Source: Struthio camelus (lineage: Eukaryota > Chordata > Aves > Struthioniformes > Struthionidae). From it: a stretch of DNA of 64,000 bases. Position numbers and translations under genes: made by a program. A model generated the notes under the pieces. It made no database searches and was not told where the DNA came from. It saw only the letters and a list, made by a program, of their open reading frames with translations. Positions 27,131 to 38,600 of the stretch are shown piece by piece. Position 1 is the first letter of the stretch. The number at the start of each line of letters is the position of its first letter. The stretch lies in contig NC_090945.1 in the NCBI RefSeq assembly GCF_040807025.1, positions 73,047,088-73,111,087 of the forward strand, read 5' to 3'.

Positions 27131-29944
27131 CTTTTCTTTACCTGTCTATTTCTTTTTCCAGATTTTTATGCCAGGCTGATGAAAGATTCTAAGTTGAAAG
27201 TAATTACTATATGAAGAGATGACTGAGAAAGCCTAATAGCATAATTACCCTTATCAATAGATTTTCTCGAGTGCAACTTTTTGTTGTCCTCCTTTGAAGA
27301 CAGTAATGATTAGAAATGATTCTATTTGCATAATTTCTCTTCTGAATAAGAATCTTTTGTGAGGACATAAGTGATAAAATTCCATTACAGAAAACTGGAG
27401 CAAAAGTCTGATACATTTTCAGTTGATTGAGGAAACATTCTGCAGATATGGAACCATCTTTCTTTGAACAGACAAAGGCAGAGCATTCCCTAGCCTGGTT
27501 TTTCCTTCTTCCTATCCCCATCCTTTTCCATCTGTTCAGGCAAAGGTAAAAAAGGGATATGCAGTTTCAATATTCTGGGCATGGGCTTGAGTTTACTGTT
27601 GCAATTAATCAGGATGATTAGGTAACTATTCTCTGTAAATTTGTTTTAACTTTTCCAGTAAGCTAACCACTGCCTCTGTAAAATAAAATGCAAAAATCTG
27701 TAACCAGCTATTCAGTAGGTGATAGGATTAAGGGCTGTAAGAGTTAATTGTACAGAATATATGCTGCACAGAGTCACCTTTGGGATCAGCTAAAAACTTT
27801 TGCCTCTGAAGATCATGGCAAAAAAGCAAGGCTTATGTGGAATTTATCTTAGGCTGCTGGATAAACCCGTTTGTTCTCTTAAGTGCTGAGCACTGAGCTG
27901 GCAGAGAGGAAGAGAGAGAAGATGTGGCTTTGTCCTTCAACTTGCTCTTCGTGCCTGTGGTGGGAGTTAGCCCAGCTTTGCCCCTCCTGGAATCTTTAAT
28001 GCCGTGTGATTCTTCTTCTTCTCCTGTACTACTACTTCATGATCATTTTTTACTTTGGGGCAGAGGATTTCAGGAATGGCATATTTTCGTAGACTGTGAG
28101 TAATCTGGCCATAGACAATCTCTCTTTAGTATCCACAGAGGGTTGGCATAGCCCAGACCTGAAAGTCCTAGGACTTCTATAGCATTACAGATTCAGATAA
28201 TTAATAAAAATGATACAGCAGGCTTTAAAGGGAGTGGCAGTGCTGAGTGAAGAAAGGTGCTATGTAAATGCAGCTCTCTGCCGTTCCCCCTGGAAGTGGC
28301 TGTGTGTCTAGCCCAGCTCTTAACTGCACTAGTCAGCCATGGGCCAGGCCCAGGCTGTACAACCAGATGCTATGTAAACGCTGAACAAAAGATAATCACA
28401 AGAAGCTTTAGGCTAGCACAGAGTTCATGGAGCTTCTCTCCTAGCCCTTAAAAAAAAAATTAGCCCTGTCAAACCATCCATAAAAAATTGTGGTTTGTTA
28501 TTATTAAAATATTAATGGAGGAAACTGAGACAAGTACTACACTTTATAGTGATCAAAAACCAAACAGAGCTGCCAATTTGGGCATAAAATGCAAATAATT
28601 TCAGAATACATAATTAGAGATGAGAATTGTAAACCAAGATATATTTCCCACTCACTAGAAGAGTGAGTATACTAGCACAGCCTGACTGTATTTCTTCCTT
28701 GGTTTTTCTGGCATCTATGTCATGATCAAGGAATAAAAAAGTTTGAAAAACAGCAGAATTCATGAAGCCTGGTTTCATGACTATCTAGCTGTTTATCATA
28801 AGAAGGCAGCAACAGCTGAACACTTATTAGACCCTAGAGAACTCACAGAGGAGAAAAATAGCTTAAATTCTGCAGCTGCAGAAAAGCTTCATCTGTATTA
28901 AATGGTAGAAAATGAAAAAAAAGTTGTGACCTCCAAATAACATTTTCCCCCTTCTTAGGACATTAGTAGTGCTTTTCTCTGATCTTGGTTTAATAAAAAC
29001 TGTGTTCATGCTTCCCTCTTTCCCTCAATAGGAGCGCTACCATTCTAACTCATTTATTAGGTACTTATCTCATGGGAAAGTCATATGAAAACTGGCCATG
29101 TTTGGCAACTGGTCCCTGGACAACTTTAGGGTTTGTGTTTCAGTTCAGTAGCTAATATGAAATATGTTAACAATCTGGAAAGTGAGACTCTTCTCCTGGG
29201 AGAACAACTGAATCGCTGTGCTCCAAAATCAGTCTCTTATTTATTTGCTCAGATGGGGTTAGGAACATTCCAGGTAATGAAACATGCTTGGCTGTACTGG
29301 GAAATTGTTAGAATAGTTCTTGGCATTGTTTTGCCCTGGGGCAGCTAACACTCTTCCAGAACTTCTGGATGTGGCCTGGGAGTTAGCATGGATCATAGAC
29401 CATTGTCAACATGCAATTTGGCTGCAATCACCCTGTTTAGCAAGGTATTTGTTTGGTAGTAAGGATGTGAACTGTTTCATGTCAGATAGTTCAGAGAACA
29501 GCCCAGGGCACAAGGACATTTAATGTACCTGTATAAAAATGATCTTACATTCTCAGCTGCACTCTCGCTTAGGTTCAACAGGACTCTACAGCCTGGGAGC
29601 TGGGACAGTATCCTGGGCAGGGGGAGGTGTGGGTTTCCATCTTTTCATAAGTCTGGGTCTGTGCGAATTTAAAAAATGTCATTCCTCATCACATGGGACA
29701 TTCAAAAATGAAAATTCAATTTATATCTATCTGTACAGCAACTGCAGCAGCTATTGCATTTCATTATCTCTTGTTGCTTTTTCTTTCTTCTCCAAATGTT
29801 TTCTTCATTATAGAGCATGGAGGCCAACTTGCACTCTAACTTTCTACATTCGTCTTTAAGTTAAAAGGTGTTGTAGTGTCTCCAGATTCTTCAAAATGGA
29901 ATTTGTTTGTAATCTTCTGTTGTCAGAACAGTACTGACAGAGCT

Positions 29945-30310
29945 TTCTACACTACTTGGCACTGATAAAACCTCAGCTGGATGTCTATAACTTTGAGCAT
30001 TACTCTTCAAAAAAGGGTGGGGACCAATTGGATAGAGCTAGAAGTAAGGCAACAAGAAGGGTCATGTTTTCTAGACCACTGATCAGTGAACAAAGATTGA
30101 AATGCCTGAATTCGTAGAGCAGGGAGAGAGAAACACAAATTTTAAAAGGACTGACATCTGCTGCAAAGACAAAAGGGACAATCCAAGCCTGGGCTAAATA
30201 AGGCAGGAGGCAACGGGTTTAAATTTTGAGACTCAAGTCCCGGGTAAAACTTTCTAACGAAAGGGCAAGTGAGGCACTAGAACACATTGTTTGCAATTGT
30301 TTTGGATTTT
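29945..30310 (+). mobile_element. Ancient CR1/L3-like LINE fragment
   Basis: The plus strand retains, in order, blocks typical of old amniote CR1-like reverse-transcriptase ends. These are a start like 'ataaaacctcagctgg', 'ggaccaattggatagagcta', 'gcaacaagaagggtcatg', 'gaacaaagattgaaatgcct', and later 'aaaactttctaacgaaaggg' and 'gaggcactagaacacattg'. The reading frame is destroyed. The copy is far older than the CR1 elements at 17, 50 and 56 kb. Confidence 0.6.
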
Positions 30311-31123
30311 CTAACATTAACTTTTTGGGATGCGTTATCGGGTCTTGAGGTTCTTTCCTGTTCTGTGTCTTTGACTTTTTTTCTTCTGTAAGGTTTGAAT
30401 AATAATGAAGTAAAGCCAGGATATTTCTATTCATCACAAAACATCTTTGGAAGGATTTTGAGTTTTTTTTCCTGTCTGGCTGTAAAATCCTCTTATCTAG
30501 CTGAACACGTTCTCTTTAGGGACCTGCAAACATGAAACAAGATTTCAGGCTATGTATGTGTGTATGTACTTACTTATCTTCAAAAGATTATTGTTTTAAT
30601 TGGTTTTCTCTTCATTACTAATATCATGTACCTGAGGATGTGCTTTGACTCTGTGCTGAGGTGATGCAGACTAAAAATCTTTTGATAATGAGATCATGTT
30701 CTTTTTTGGGATGTTGGTTTTGAATTTTGGCTTAGAGAGCTACCAGCAGCTCCCTTGCAGACCAGTTTTTTGGGTTTTTTTTGGCTCTTGCAGACCACAG
30801 TGGAATCCTGGGTGGAACAGGGTTCCTGCACATTCTAAGCCTAAAGGGAAAGGGTGAATGCTTGAAGTTATCCAAATAAAGTTGGTGAAGTTTGTGCAAT
30901 GCAGTTTTCACTTGTATTGCCATATATTCCAAAACTGGAAAAAGTTTTCCTGTGGAAAAAATTACTGGTAGTGGTTAAATGTTTGTGAGGTAACATTGTC
31001 TGCAGCACTTTTGCACTGCAGCAAGTGTTTTGGAAATTGTTTTAGGATGCTATTAACTCAACGCACAGATGCCCCATATGCAGGGAAAGATGAAATGGAC
31101 AAATGGACATTCCTGACTCTGGC

Positions 31124-31220
31124 GTTTGGACAATTTAACAGTGTACTCAAAAAAAATCAGAATTCTAGTGTATGGACAGTTCTAGTGTTTGGATAATTTA
31201 AGAATGTACTTAAAAAAATT
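31124..31220. repeat. Diverged 63-base tandem duplication
   Basis: A 34-base block at 31124-31157 recurs at 31187-31220 with a handful of substitutions (gtttggacaatttaacag versus gtttggataatttaagaa, both ending in an A-rich run). The period is 63 bases. The intervening bases also contain two copies of 'ttctagtgt'. Confidence 0.7.
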
Positions 31221-31260
31221 TAAAACATATGGGTCTGATTCTTCCCCAGCAGTAATTTAC

Positions 31261-31320
31261 TATTTCTCCTCTCCTCTCCTCTCCTCTCCTTCCATTCCAT
31301 CCCATTCCATCCCATTCCAT
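31261..31320. repeat. Polypyrimidine microsatellite: (CTCCT)n then (ATTCC/ATCCC)n
   Basis: Five CTCCT units at about 31266-31290 pass directly into alternating ATTCC and ATCCC pentamers up to 31320. The strand is almost purely pyrimidine apart from single A bases. Such tracts are mutable and can form triplex DNA; no gene association is evident. Confidence 0.85.
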
Positions 31321-34300
31321 TGGAATTACCTAAGGCACATTTGATCCAGATCCTATTAATTAGTAGCAAGTCCCCATGTTATCCCTGGATCATCAATGGC
31401 CCACTGTTACCCTGAATGACCCAATTATCTAATCTAAGACTGTTATCTTTCCTAACTTGGTTTTGAGGCTGGGGTGTAGATGTTTAGTAGCCCTCAGCCC
31501 TAGGCTGTTTCCCCTGAAATCCAATATATAAGGAGTTAAGACATCAGTGACTACTTCAAGAAAGTCCATATGGCTGCGATTAGAATAAAAGAGATGGGAA
31601 TGGAGCTGATACTAGTAAAACTCATGGTATAACACTGTGGTAAAATTGGAAATTTATGTCTTTGAATAATTTTGCAGAGTCTGTCCCCAAAACCTACAGT
31701 TTTGACAACCTTAGGATTCAGTGTGATAATATGGGGGAGATGAATTAGGCAATCCCTTGAATTAAAACAAATATTCCTCTGCTCCTCATGGAGAAAAGCT
31801 ACAGCAATTTTGCAGGAAATTTTGGAATTTTGGAAATGCAGACATTTCCAAAGGTGAAGCAGAACATCCTCCCAGCTCTCCTAGGCATGTATTAGCAAGA
31901 CTTGCATGGACTGATTTCCCATGCCCAGAGCTTTTTTAGGATTGCTGTTTAGTGAGGTTTCTTGCAGAGGAATAGAAGTCTGCAAAAGGAAACCTAGTCC
32001 TAAGGTCGACTACTCTTTCCAACAAACTTCCTCAGCCTAACTGGTAAGACAACAGAACAGACGCTTTATTATTCTACAGATCTTCCATAACCATCATACA
32101 GGCTGAACGCAATTTCTTAATGATGGGCTTTTAGTAGTATTCTGCACTAACTAGGCACAGTGTCAGGTGACAAATAACAACAAATGTGTCTTCTTTAATC
32201 CCTTCCCAGTGCCTGCACCTGCCTGGAGCCCAAGGAGCATGGGTTGTTGTGCTGCAGGAATAGAAAAATCAGTTACATGGATGGTTTTACCACTCCTTTC
32301 ACTTGGTGCAAAGGTCTTGATATAATGGTAAAATAAAAGTGTGTAAACTTGCTGGCTTGATGAAGGTGAGAATTGGATGATTTCCTGGCAAATTACAGGT
32401 GAATTACCTCTGTTTATCAGTGTTTTTTCCTGTGCCACCCTGGAAAAATATGCCGTCCATGGAAAGGTTTCATCTAATCCTGAATCTCAGTAAAATAATC
32501 TGAGTGACAGTGGGTTACTATGAACTGAAAGTGCATAGCTTTTCTTTCAGCTAAGTTTCCATTAAAAATGACATTTGAGATGTGAAAAAAGTCACAGCAC
32601 AAACCATAGGGAATATACTTGTAAAAGCACTCCAGTGATGAGGTAAATCTGATCCTGGGAATAAAATATACAGCCTATGGAAAGGGAGGACAGGCTTTTA
32701 AAGCACATTCAACTATGTATAGTCCCAAAAGCATCCAGTTGCTTTTCTCTGCTCCTGCGGAAGTAGGATGTAACAATACTGGAGAACTGAACTGTTGGTA
32801 ACTAACTGGGGTAAGACTGCGTCACAGGAAGAGCGTGTCCTTGTCAGTCATGAAAAATACAAAAAGCTGAAGTTACTAACTAAAGAAATGCAATGAAAAT
32901 AATGATTTCAGTTCTGTTTCCATTTCCGAAGACTTCTTGCAAGATATTTTGTCCTAGAAAAGAAGAAGCTAGGTTACATTTTCCTCACAAAAGTAGGTGG
33001 CTGAAAAAATGGGAATATTATAGGAGAAATCTGAAGATAGGATCATGAGTTCAGTCCCAATGCACTAAGGAAAGCTTATTTACCTCAGTCAAACAGGACA
33101 AATAGGATTTCTGAGAAGGTCCATGAGAAAATCCTCACCAAATCCTCCATCTGTGTGTCCATGCAAAAAGGAAAGAAGTGTGGACAGAAGTGCCACAGTT
33201 GCTTGCTCACACTTTAACCAAGGTCCAGCTCTAGGAACAGAGTGTGAGCTTCTGTGGGGCAAGGAAATGCGCCTGGCTCTGCAGTGTGCTCGCCAAGGTA
33301 CAACACTGGCTTTACAATAGGCCTGTGTTTAGACCCTCTGACAGCTGGAGGTGGAAAAAACTCAGCCAAAGATTAACAGCTTTTGCTGCCTGCTGCCAGC
33401 TACCAGATACACGTAAAGTCTGGTCACCACATTAGCTCTGCACGCTCCGTGGCCTGTATAGCACTTTCTTTCAAAGTATGTCCATGGCACTCTCTGTATG
33501 ATGGTATGAAAAGCACAGGCTCTGATGTGGTTTTAATACTTGTATGGAAGTGTATGGTCCTTGGTATTTCCCCAGCTCTGCTTGCTTCCCCAGATGGTGT
33601 TTGAGTCACTGGACAAATGGAGGACCTAGTTAGGGAGAGGACGGATATTGAGTGCAAAGCCTGACAGTGACTGGTTCAACTCCATTTGGATTCGTCCTTG
33701 AACTAGGGAGCTGCCAGTGCTTACAAGCTCAACATGCAGTCACTGCCGGCATGCTAATAGATGTCCTTACTCCAGGACATGCTTGCTACTGAAGAAGTTG
33801 GCCTTGGATACATGCGGGTGATGCAGAAAATTGATGTTGGTATCTCTAGAGTGTGTGCAGGATTTCGTACAAAGGCTACTGGCTTGGAGAGGAGAAGAAT
33901 CCAAAAAGGAAACTAAACAGTGATTATTCTGATAGCAGAACTATTTCAGCTGTTGAACTTTTTTCATTTCATTAGATCAGAGTGCATTGCTACAGACAAG
34001 TCTCTACCCAATGCTAGTATAGAGGTCTGTGCATATGCGTGGGGACCCTTGGGCTGTTTATGGACAGAGTGGCTCATCAAGAGGATTGGTAGGACTAACA
34101 AATAAAGGATTTTGTCTCCAGGAGAGAAGTACAAAGTCTGACAAACACTTTCCTTGAACCTCCGCTTAGAGTTGAAACAAACTGAAAAGGAAGCCGACTT
34201 GCTTGCTTTGTTTGCTCTGCATCTCTCCTGGGTTCAGTGTTTATTTTATGACTATATGGGATAGTGAAGTTTTCTGTATAATTCTGTGGGAAGTTCAAAC

Positions 34301-35782
34301 TTCAGAGACGGAGATTTCTGAAATTGCTTTCAGATAAATCTCTTGTTCAGAGAGCTTGTGACCATTTTGTTCTAAATACATAGTATGCTTCCTGTTCATG
34401 AGTAGAATAGAGGGTAAACAAGCTCTCTAGGGAAAGGAATAGCTGTACCTCAGTACATTCTTTTACTGGAGCCCTAGAACACATTCTCCTTTCCGCAGGT
34501 GTTTCTTATTTCTGTTCAGTTATTTTCTAATTCATAATCTCATACCTTTTATCTGAAAATATCAAATCATCTATATTAAGTTTTGAGCATTCCTGGGAGG
34601 TATATTCGTACTGGTGATATTTGTTTTGAAAACAAGTAAGTTGAGGACAATAAGGAAGTTGCATTGACTAGTCTAAAGCGTAGAAACTGAGCAGGTTTCT
34701 TACTTCCCTCCTTCACTAGCCATTAAACAAATGGACACGGATCTCCTTCCAACACAAGTACAGAACTTCATGTATGGATATCTCTCTGCATAAAGGCAAT
34801 CAGAAAATGATCCATGTATGTGGATGTATACCTGCTGCTGTTATATAGATAAGATCTGGCACTTGGCTGAAGAGTTCAGACAATCTGTATCAGAATGCAG
34901 ATGAAATAGGAGAACTGTAACTAAAACAGAATTATAGTTTCTACAGAACAAAGTAATTCCAAAATTAGGAAAAAAAACCCTCTTTTCTCCACTCATAGAT
35001 GTATTTTCTCTTTAATTTAATTGTTATGATTCCTCTACTTCCATAAAAGTTGGCAATCTTTTTGATTTGTAATTTCAAACTTTTACTGGAATGATAGAGG
35101 ATAGAAATGTCCTTTTCTGAAATAAGCTGTGATTCTCACATAGTCTCACAGGAGATGGGGTTTTCATAAAAGGCAGTGAGACCAGTGACCAAGTCCCCAG
35201 AGCTGGCACTGCTGCAGGTGAATGACCAGCGAATGCTCTAAAGGAGATACAGAAACCAGCTTCACTGAGTGAAGGAAGCGACTGTGAGCTAGTAGCTGCT
35301 GCTTGCGAGAATATAGGGAAGATACTTTCTATTCTTGGCACCACAGAACTGCTGGCTACAGAGGTCTCATGTCCTGCAGATGCTGAAGGGACACAGAACT
35401 AATATCTGGAAACTTTATTAATTTCAGTAGCTCGGCATATGAGCTTAGTCTTGGAGAGATCTGTTCAAGCTTTGAATAGGCTTTTTCAACAAGCGCTTCA
35501 CAACTTACATTCTCACCACACAGAAACATTATTTAAAAAAAACCCACTAATTTCATCAAAGAAATTGTTTGCATTAAAAATTCACCTGGTAGAAACTTAA
35601 GCACTTCCAAATCATACAGACAAAGCAAAGTTTGCATTGCTATGGAAACAAAGCTAAAGATGGCTTATACTGTGAAAAGCAACTTACAAGTGACTGTGAA
35701 AAGCAAGTTTATAAGGATGACACCTTTTGGGTTGATCCTGATAGACATGATGTAACACAAGCGTCTTGGGTTAGAAGGCGGT

Positions 35783-36351
35783 TTTATTTGGTTTTCCATC
35801 AAGAAAGATAACTTTCACCTCTATTCTTGTAAGTCTGACATCAAAAACTACCACCATACATATATGAGCTATTCAAGTAGACAGACATCTGCCAGTACAG
35901 AGTATAACTTCTCCTGTCAAACACTTCATGAAAAACAAGCATGGTTTCTTCATGCCCACCTAGTGAAAGAGGAACTGCTAAGTCAGGATACAATATTGGA
36001 TCATAATATATTTTCCTTTATATGAGGCTAGTTATTCATAAAAGAGTAAAAAAATCTAGTATCTAATGTTTAAACAAAACATACTTTATACATTTGGCTA
36101 AGCTGAAACATCGTACCTTGCCAAATGAAAAAATGCTCTCTAACCATAGTTTCACTAGCAGCTCAGTAGGTATGTAAGGCATGCAGTTCATTTCCTGCCA
36201 AGGCTGAGAAAAACGGGTAGGTCTGAGATAATATTGCTAGTGTGCCTGAAAAGGATCTTAGCTGTTAATGTTGTAGCTGACTGCATAGATATGTTTTGGA
36301 TTTTGGTCTCCTTTAAAATTTCCCAGGTAAAACTTTTGGTTGGACTCCATT
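35783..36351 (-). other. Probable CYTL1 3' untranslated region with candidate polyadenylation signal
   Basis: After the TAA at 36354-36352, the first AATAAA hexamer I found reading along the minus strand is at 35788-35783. This would give a 3' untranslated region of about 570 bases. The intervening sequence has no recognisable repeat or coding potential. The real cleavage site needs transcript data; a variant signal closer to the stop cannot be excluded. Confidence 0.35.
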
Positions 36352-38374
36352 TTAGCTCTGAATGGTGGAGGGCACAGCAGGAAACAAAAAAGGATTTTCC
36401 AAAGCGTTACAGTCATCAGTAAGGAACACCAGGTCCTGGAGAAACAAGAGAGGTGACTAATGTTATAAGGAGGAAGGCATACGATCGTGAAATGTTTGAA
36501 TGATCAGGCCCTGATCCAGTCAGGGGACAGGGTGGAGATGTATGGGGCAAAAAGCAGAGGCTGCATCGCTGCTGTTGCATCTGGACCTACCCTTCTGCAG
36601 TAGAAGATCATAATGGTGTACAGGCTCCGGGCTTTTTCCTTCAGAGCACTCACTTGAAGCACTCTCTCACATCTAGGGTATGCCACAAAATCACGGAGCT
36701 TTGCCAACACACAGTAATTCTGAAAAACAAGCACAAGAGGCATTTGTAACACTACACAATGCAGATTTATGTTCATTGTCCACCGCTTAAAAATTCTTAT
36801 CGCCTTTGTGGGAACCTTGAACTCCTACCTCCATGCACATCTAATCTATGTAAACCTTTAGTTAGGAAAATCAATCATCAATATTTCAAAACAAAGATAT
36901 CTACTCAAAATCAGTGCTTTGAAAAGTGCATTTTGGTCTGCCAGCTTCTTTCCCGCATGCTTTAGGAGGGAATCATGCTTAAGAAGACATCAGTGGCAAT
37001 ACAATCAAATCTACTCCTGTAGCTGGTGGAGTTACTTACAGTATAGATGCACTGTACCTGCTTTAAGAGAGTGCCTCACTTAGCTGGTGATAAGGATTAT
37101 CAAGGTCTCAGACATCATTCCTGTGTTCCCATACAATAGGCAATACTGGGAGTGCTAGGGAAAATTCTTCTCAGAGTAATTCTTCTTCACGCCTTGCATT
37201 ACCAAAGCAAAGCGTAGACAGCATTAATTTCACAACATCCCTGTAAGGCAGGTAAATAAATGTCCCAGCTCTTCTTTCAAAGCAAGGTACTGGCATTGCT
37301 TTGCTTGATCTTTGTTAAAAGTGAGGCTCTGGCACCTCTGGAATTAGAATGCAAAGGCTCTTGGCTTGCAAGACTTCACAGTGTAATCACCTCCTGCAAA
37401 ATGTGTCAGACATTTCTTGGTTTGTTTGATTTTTTTTACTTGTTAGTTGCTCAGTGTAGCGCTGGGAACATAAGCAAAGTATGTCAGCTATCCCAGGACA
37501 CACCACTAAAGTATAAACTACTTGTGCAGGAGGAGACTATTTCTCTTCACTGAGAGATGACTACCGTTGCCTTTTCTCAGTATCATACTTCTGTATCCTC
37601 TGAAATACCTTTTCTTTCTGAATTCAGCAAGTGGCTGTTTAAAAAGAGAAAGCTAGCAAAGTATTCCTGCGCTCCCATTTATTAAAACTGCAGCACTGAT
37701 AGTCACACATGCTATAAAACAAAGCAAAATAAGGTTGATTCTACGTTTTTTCTTTTAAACTATTATTCCAGGCATTGTTACACTTTTAACTTCTGAAAAG
37801 GTGCTGTCACAATAAATTAATAATATGCAAATGGTAATCACTTCACAATGTCCTCATTTTTGAATCTTTAAACAAGGATAATCTCTGAAGCTTCACAGGG
37901 ATTTTAATAAGACTCAAAATGATATTTCTTTTTGGTTTTTCCCCCCCACCTCTCTAGTTAATTAAGCTTTGGAAAATTAATTTCAAACTACTCTTCCGGG
38001 GTACAGTCTAAGCAGTTATTCTCTCTTTTTATTAGCTGGTTTTACTGCACAGCAGTCAGAAAGAAGAGCAAAAACTTACGTGTATGTCCAAATACAGCCT
38101 GGGCAGTGTCTCCACACATGGGTCCTGCAGGAAAGAAGAAAGACCACTGCAATTTTGCTTTCAGAGAAATTTGTGCCTAAAACTAGCAACCCAAAGTGTC
38201 TTTGCAGGAACAGTTTTTAGATAGACTCACCACAGCTTTGGAGATCTGTAAATCCCTAAAGGACTCCGTGATTTCTTTGCTCAGAGACAGCATCCTCGAG
38301 TAGCAGGTCGGAGGGGCTGAGCTGACAATCAGGACAGCAGAGAGCAGAGCAATCAGCCTCAGCAGCGTCTTCAT
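36352..38374 (-). CDS. CYTL1: Cytokine-like protein 1 (CYTL1), four coding exons
   Basis: Coding exons, in transcript order, are 38374-38231 (48 codons), 38124-38080 (15 codons), 36719-36591 (43 codons) and 36435-36352 (27 codons plus TAA). All introns are phase 0 with GT donors and AG acceptors (GTGAGT, GTAAGT and GTAGGT donors; pyrimidine-rich CAG acceptors). The 133-residue product is close to the 136 of the human protein. Residues 1-20 form a signal peptide (MKTLLRLIALLSAVLIVSSA), followed by PPTCYSRM. Later family blocks are LPRLYLDIH (55-63), LRDFVAYP (71-78), KEKARSLYTIM (90-100) and DLVFLTDDCNALE (107-119). Six cysteines sit at 24, 51, 66, 80, 104 and 115, matching the family pattern. 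The start ATG has G at -3; the preceding in-frame GTG is not needed. CYTL1 is a small secreted factor linked in mammals to cartilage and CD34-positive cells; its function in birds is inferred. The last 14 residues diverge from mammalian CYTL1. The identification is secure from the conserved blocks and exon structure. Confidence 0.95.
37215..37272 (-). mobile_element. Possible MIR-type SINE remnant in CYTL1 intron 2
   Basis: 'cacaacatccctgtaaggca' and the bases after it resemble the reverse complement of the MIR 3' half ('ctcacaacaaccctatgagg' in orthologous-type copies). It sits inside the 1,360-base second intron of CYTL1. Short and diverged. Confidence 0.4.
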
Positions 38375-38451
38375 CACGGGGAGTTTGTCCAGAGAAGGAG
38401 AAAGGGAGGGAAAAAATCACTGTCAGTGGTTGTGCAGCTACTGGTGAGCTT

Positions 38452-38600
38452 CAACGGTTAAGTTTGGCCAGTCAGCCCCCAATTAAATAGTCTCCTGCAT
38501 CAATGGGAAAAAAAAATGTCTGGGAGTGGTCCAAGCAAGCAGCTTGCTGCCGTTTTAAATTTCCTGCCAACCTACGAGCCCGAGCTCCTAGCACTTTCCT
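38452..38600 (-). promoter_or_regulatory. Putative CYTL1 core promoter
   Basis: On the minus strand a TATA-like TATTTAATT lies at 38489-38481, with ATTGGGGG (an inverted CCAAT-like core) immediately downstream of it. Transcription starting about 30 bases beyond the TATA-like element would begin near 38450-38456, giving a 5' untranslated region of roughly 80 bases before the ATG at 38374. There is no CpG island here, which fits a tissue-restricted TATA-type promoter. The start site is inferred, not shown. Confidence 0.4.

Larger units (their letters stand above)
24026..35782. other. Intergenic DNA downstream of CYTL1
   Basis: No gene recognised. It contains the MIR at 26.9 kb, the ancient CR1-like fragment at 29.9 kb, the 63-base duplication and the polypyrimidine microsatellite at 31.1-31.3 kb. 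The remainder is AT-rich unique sequence with only short chance frames. Confidence 0.6.
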
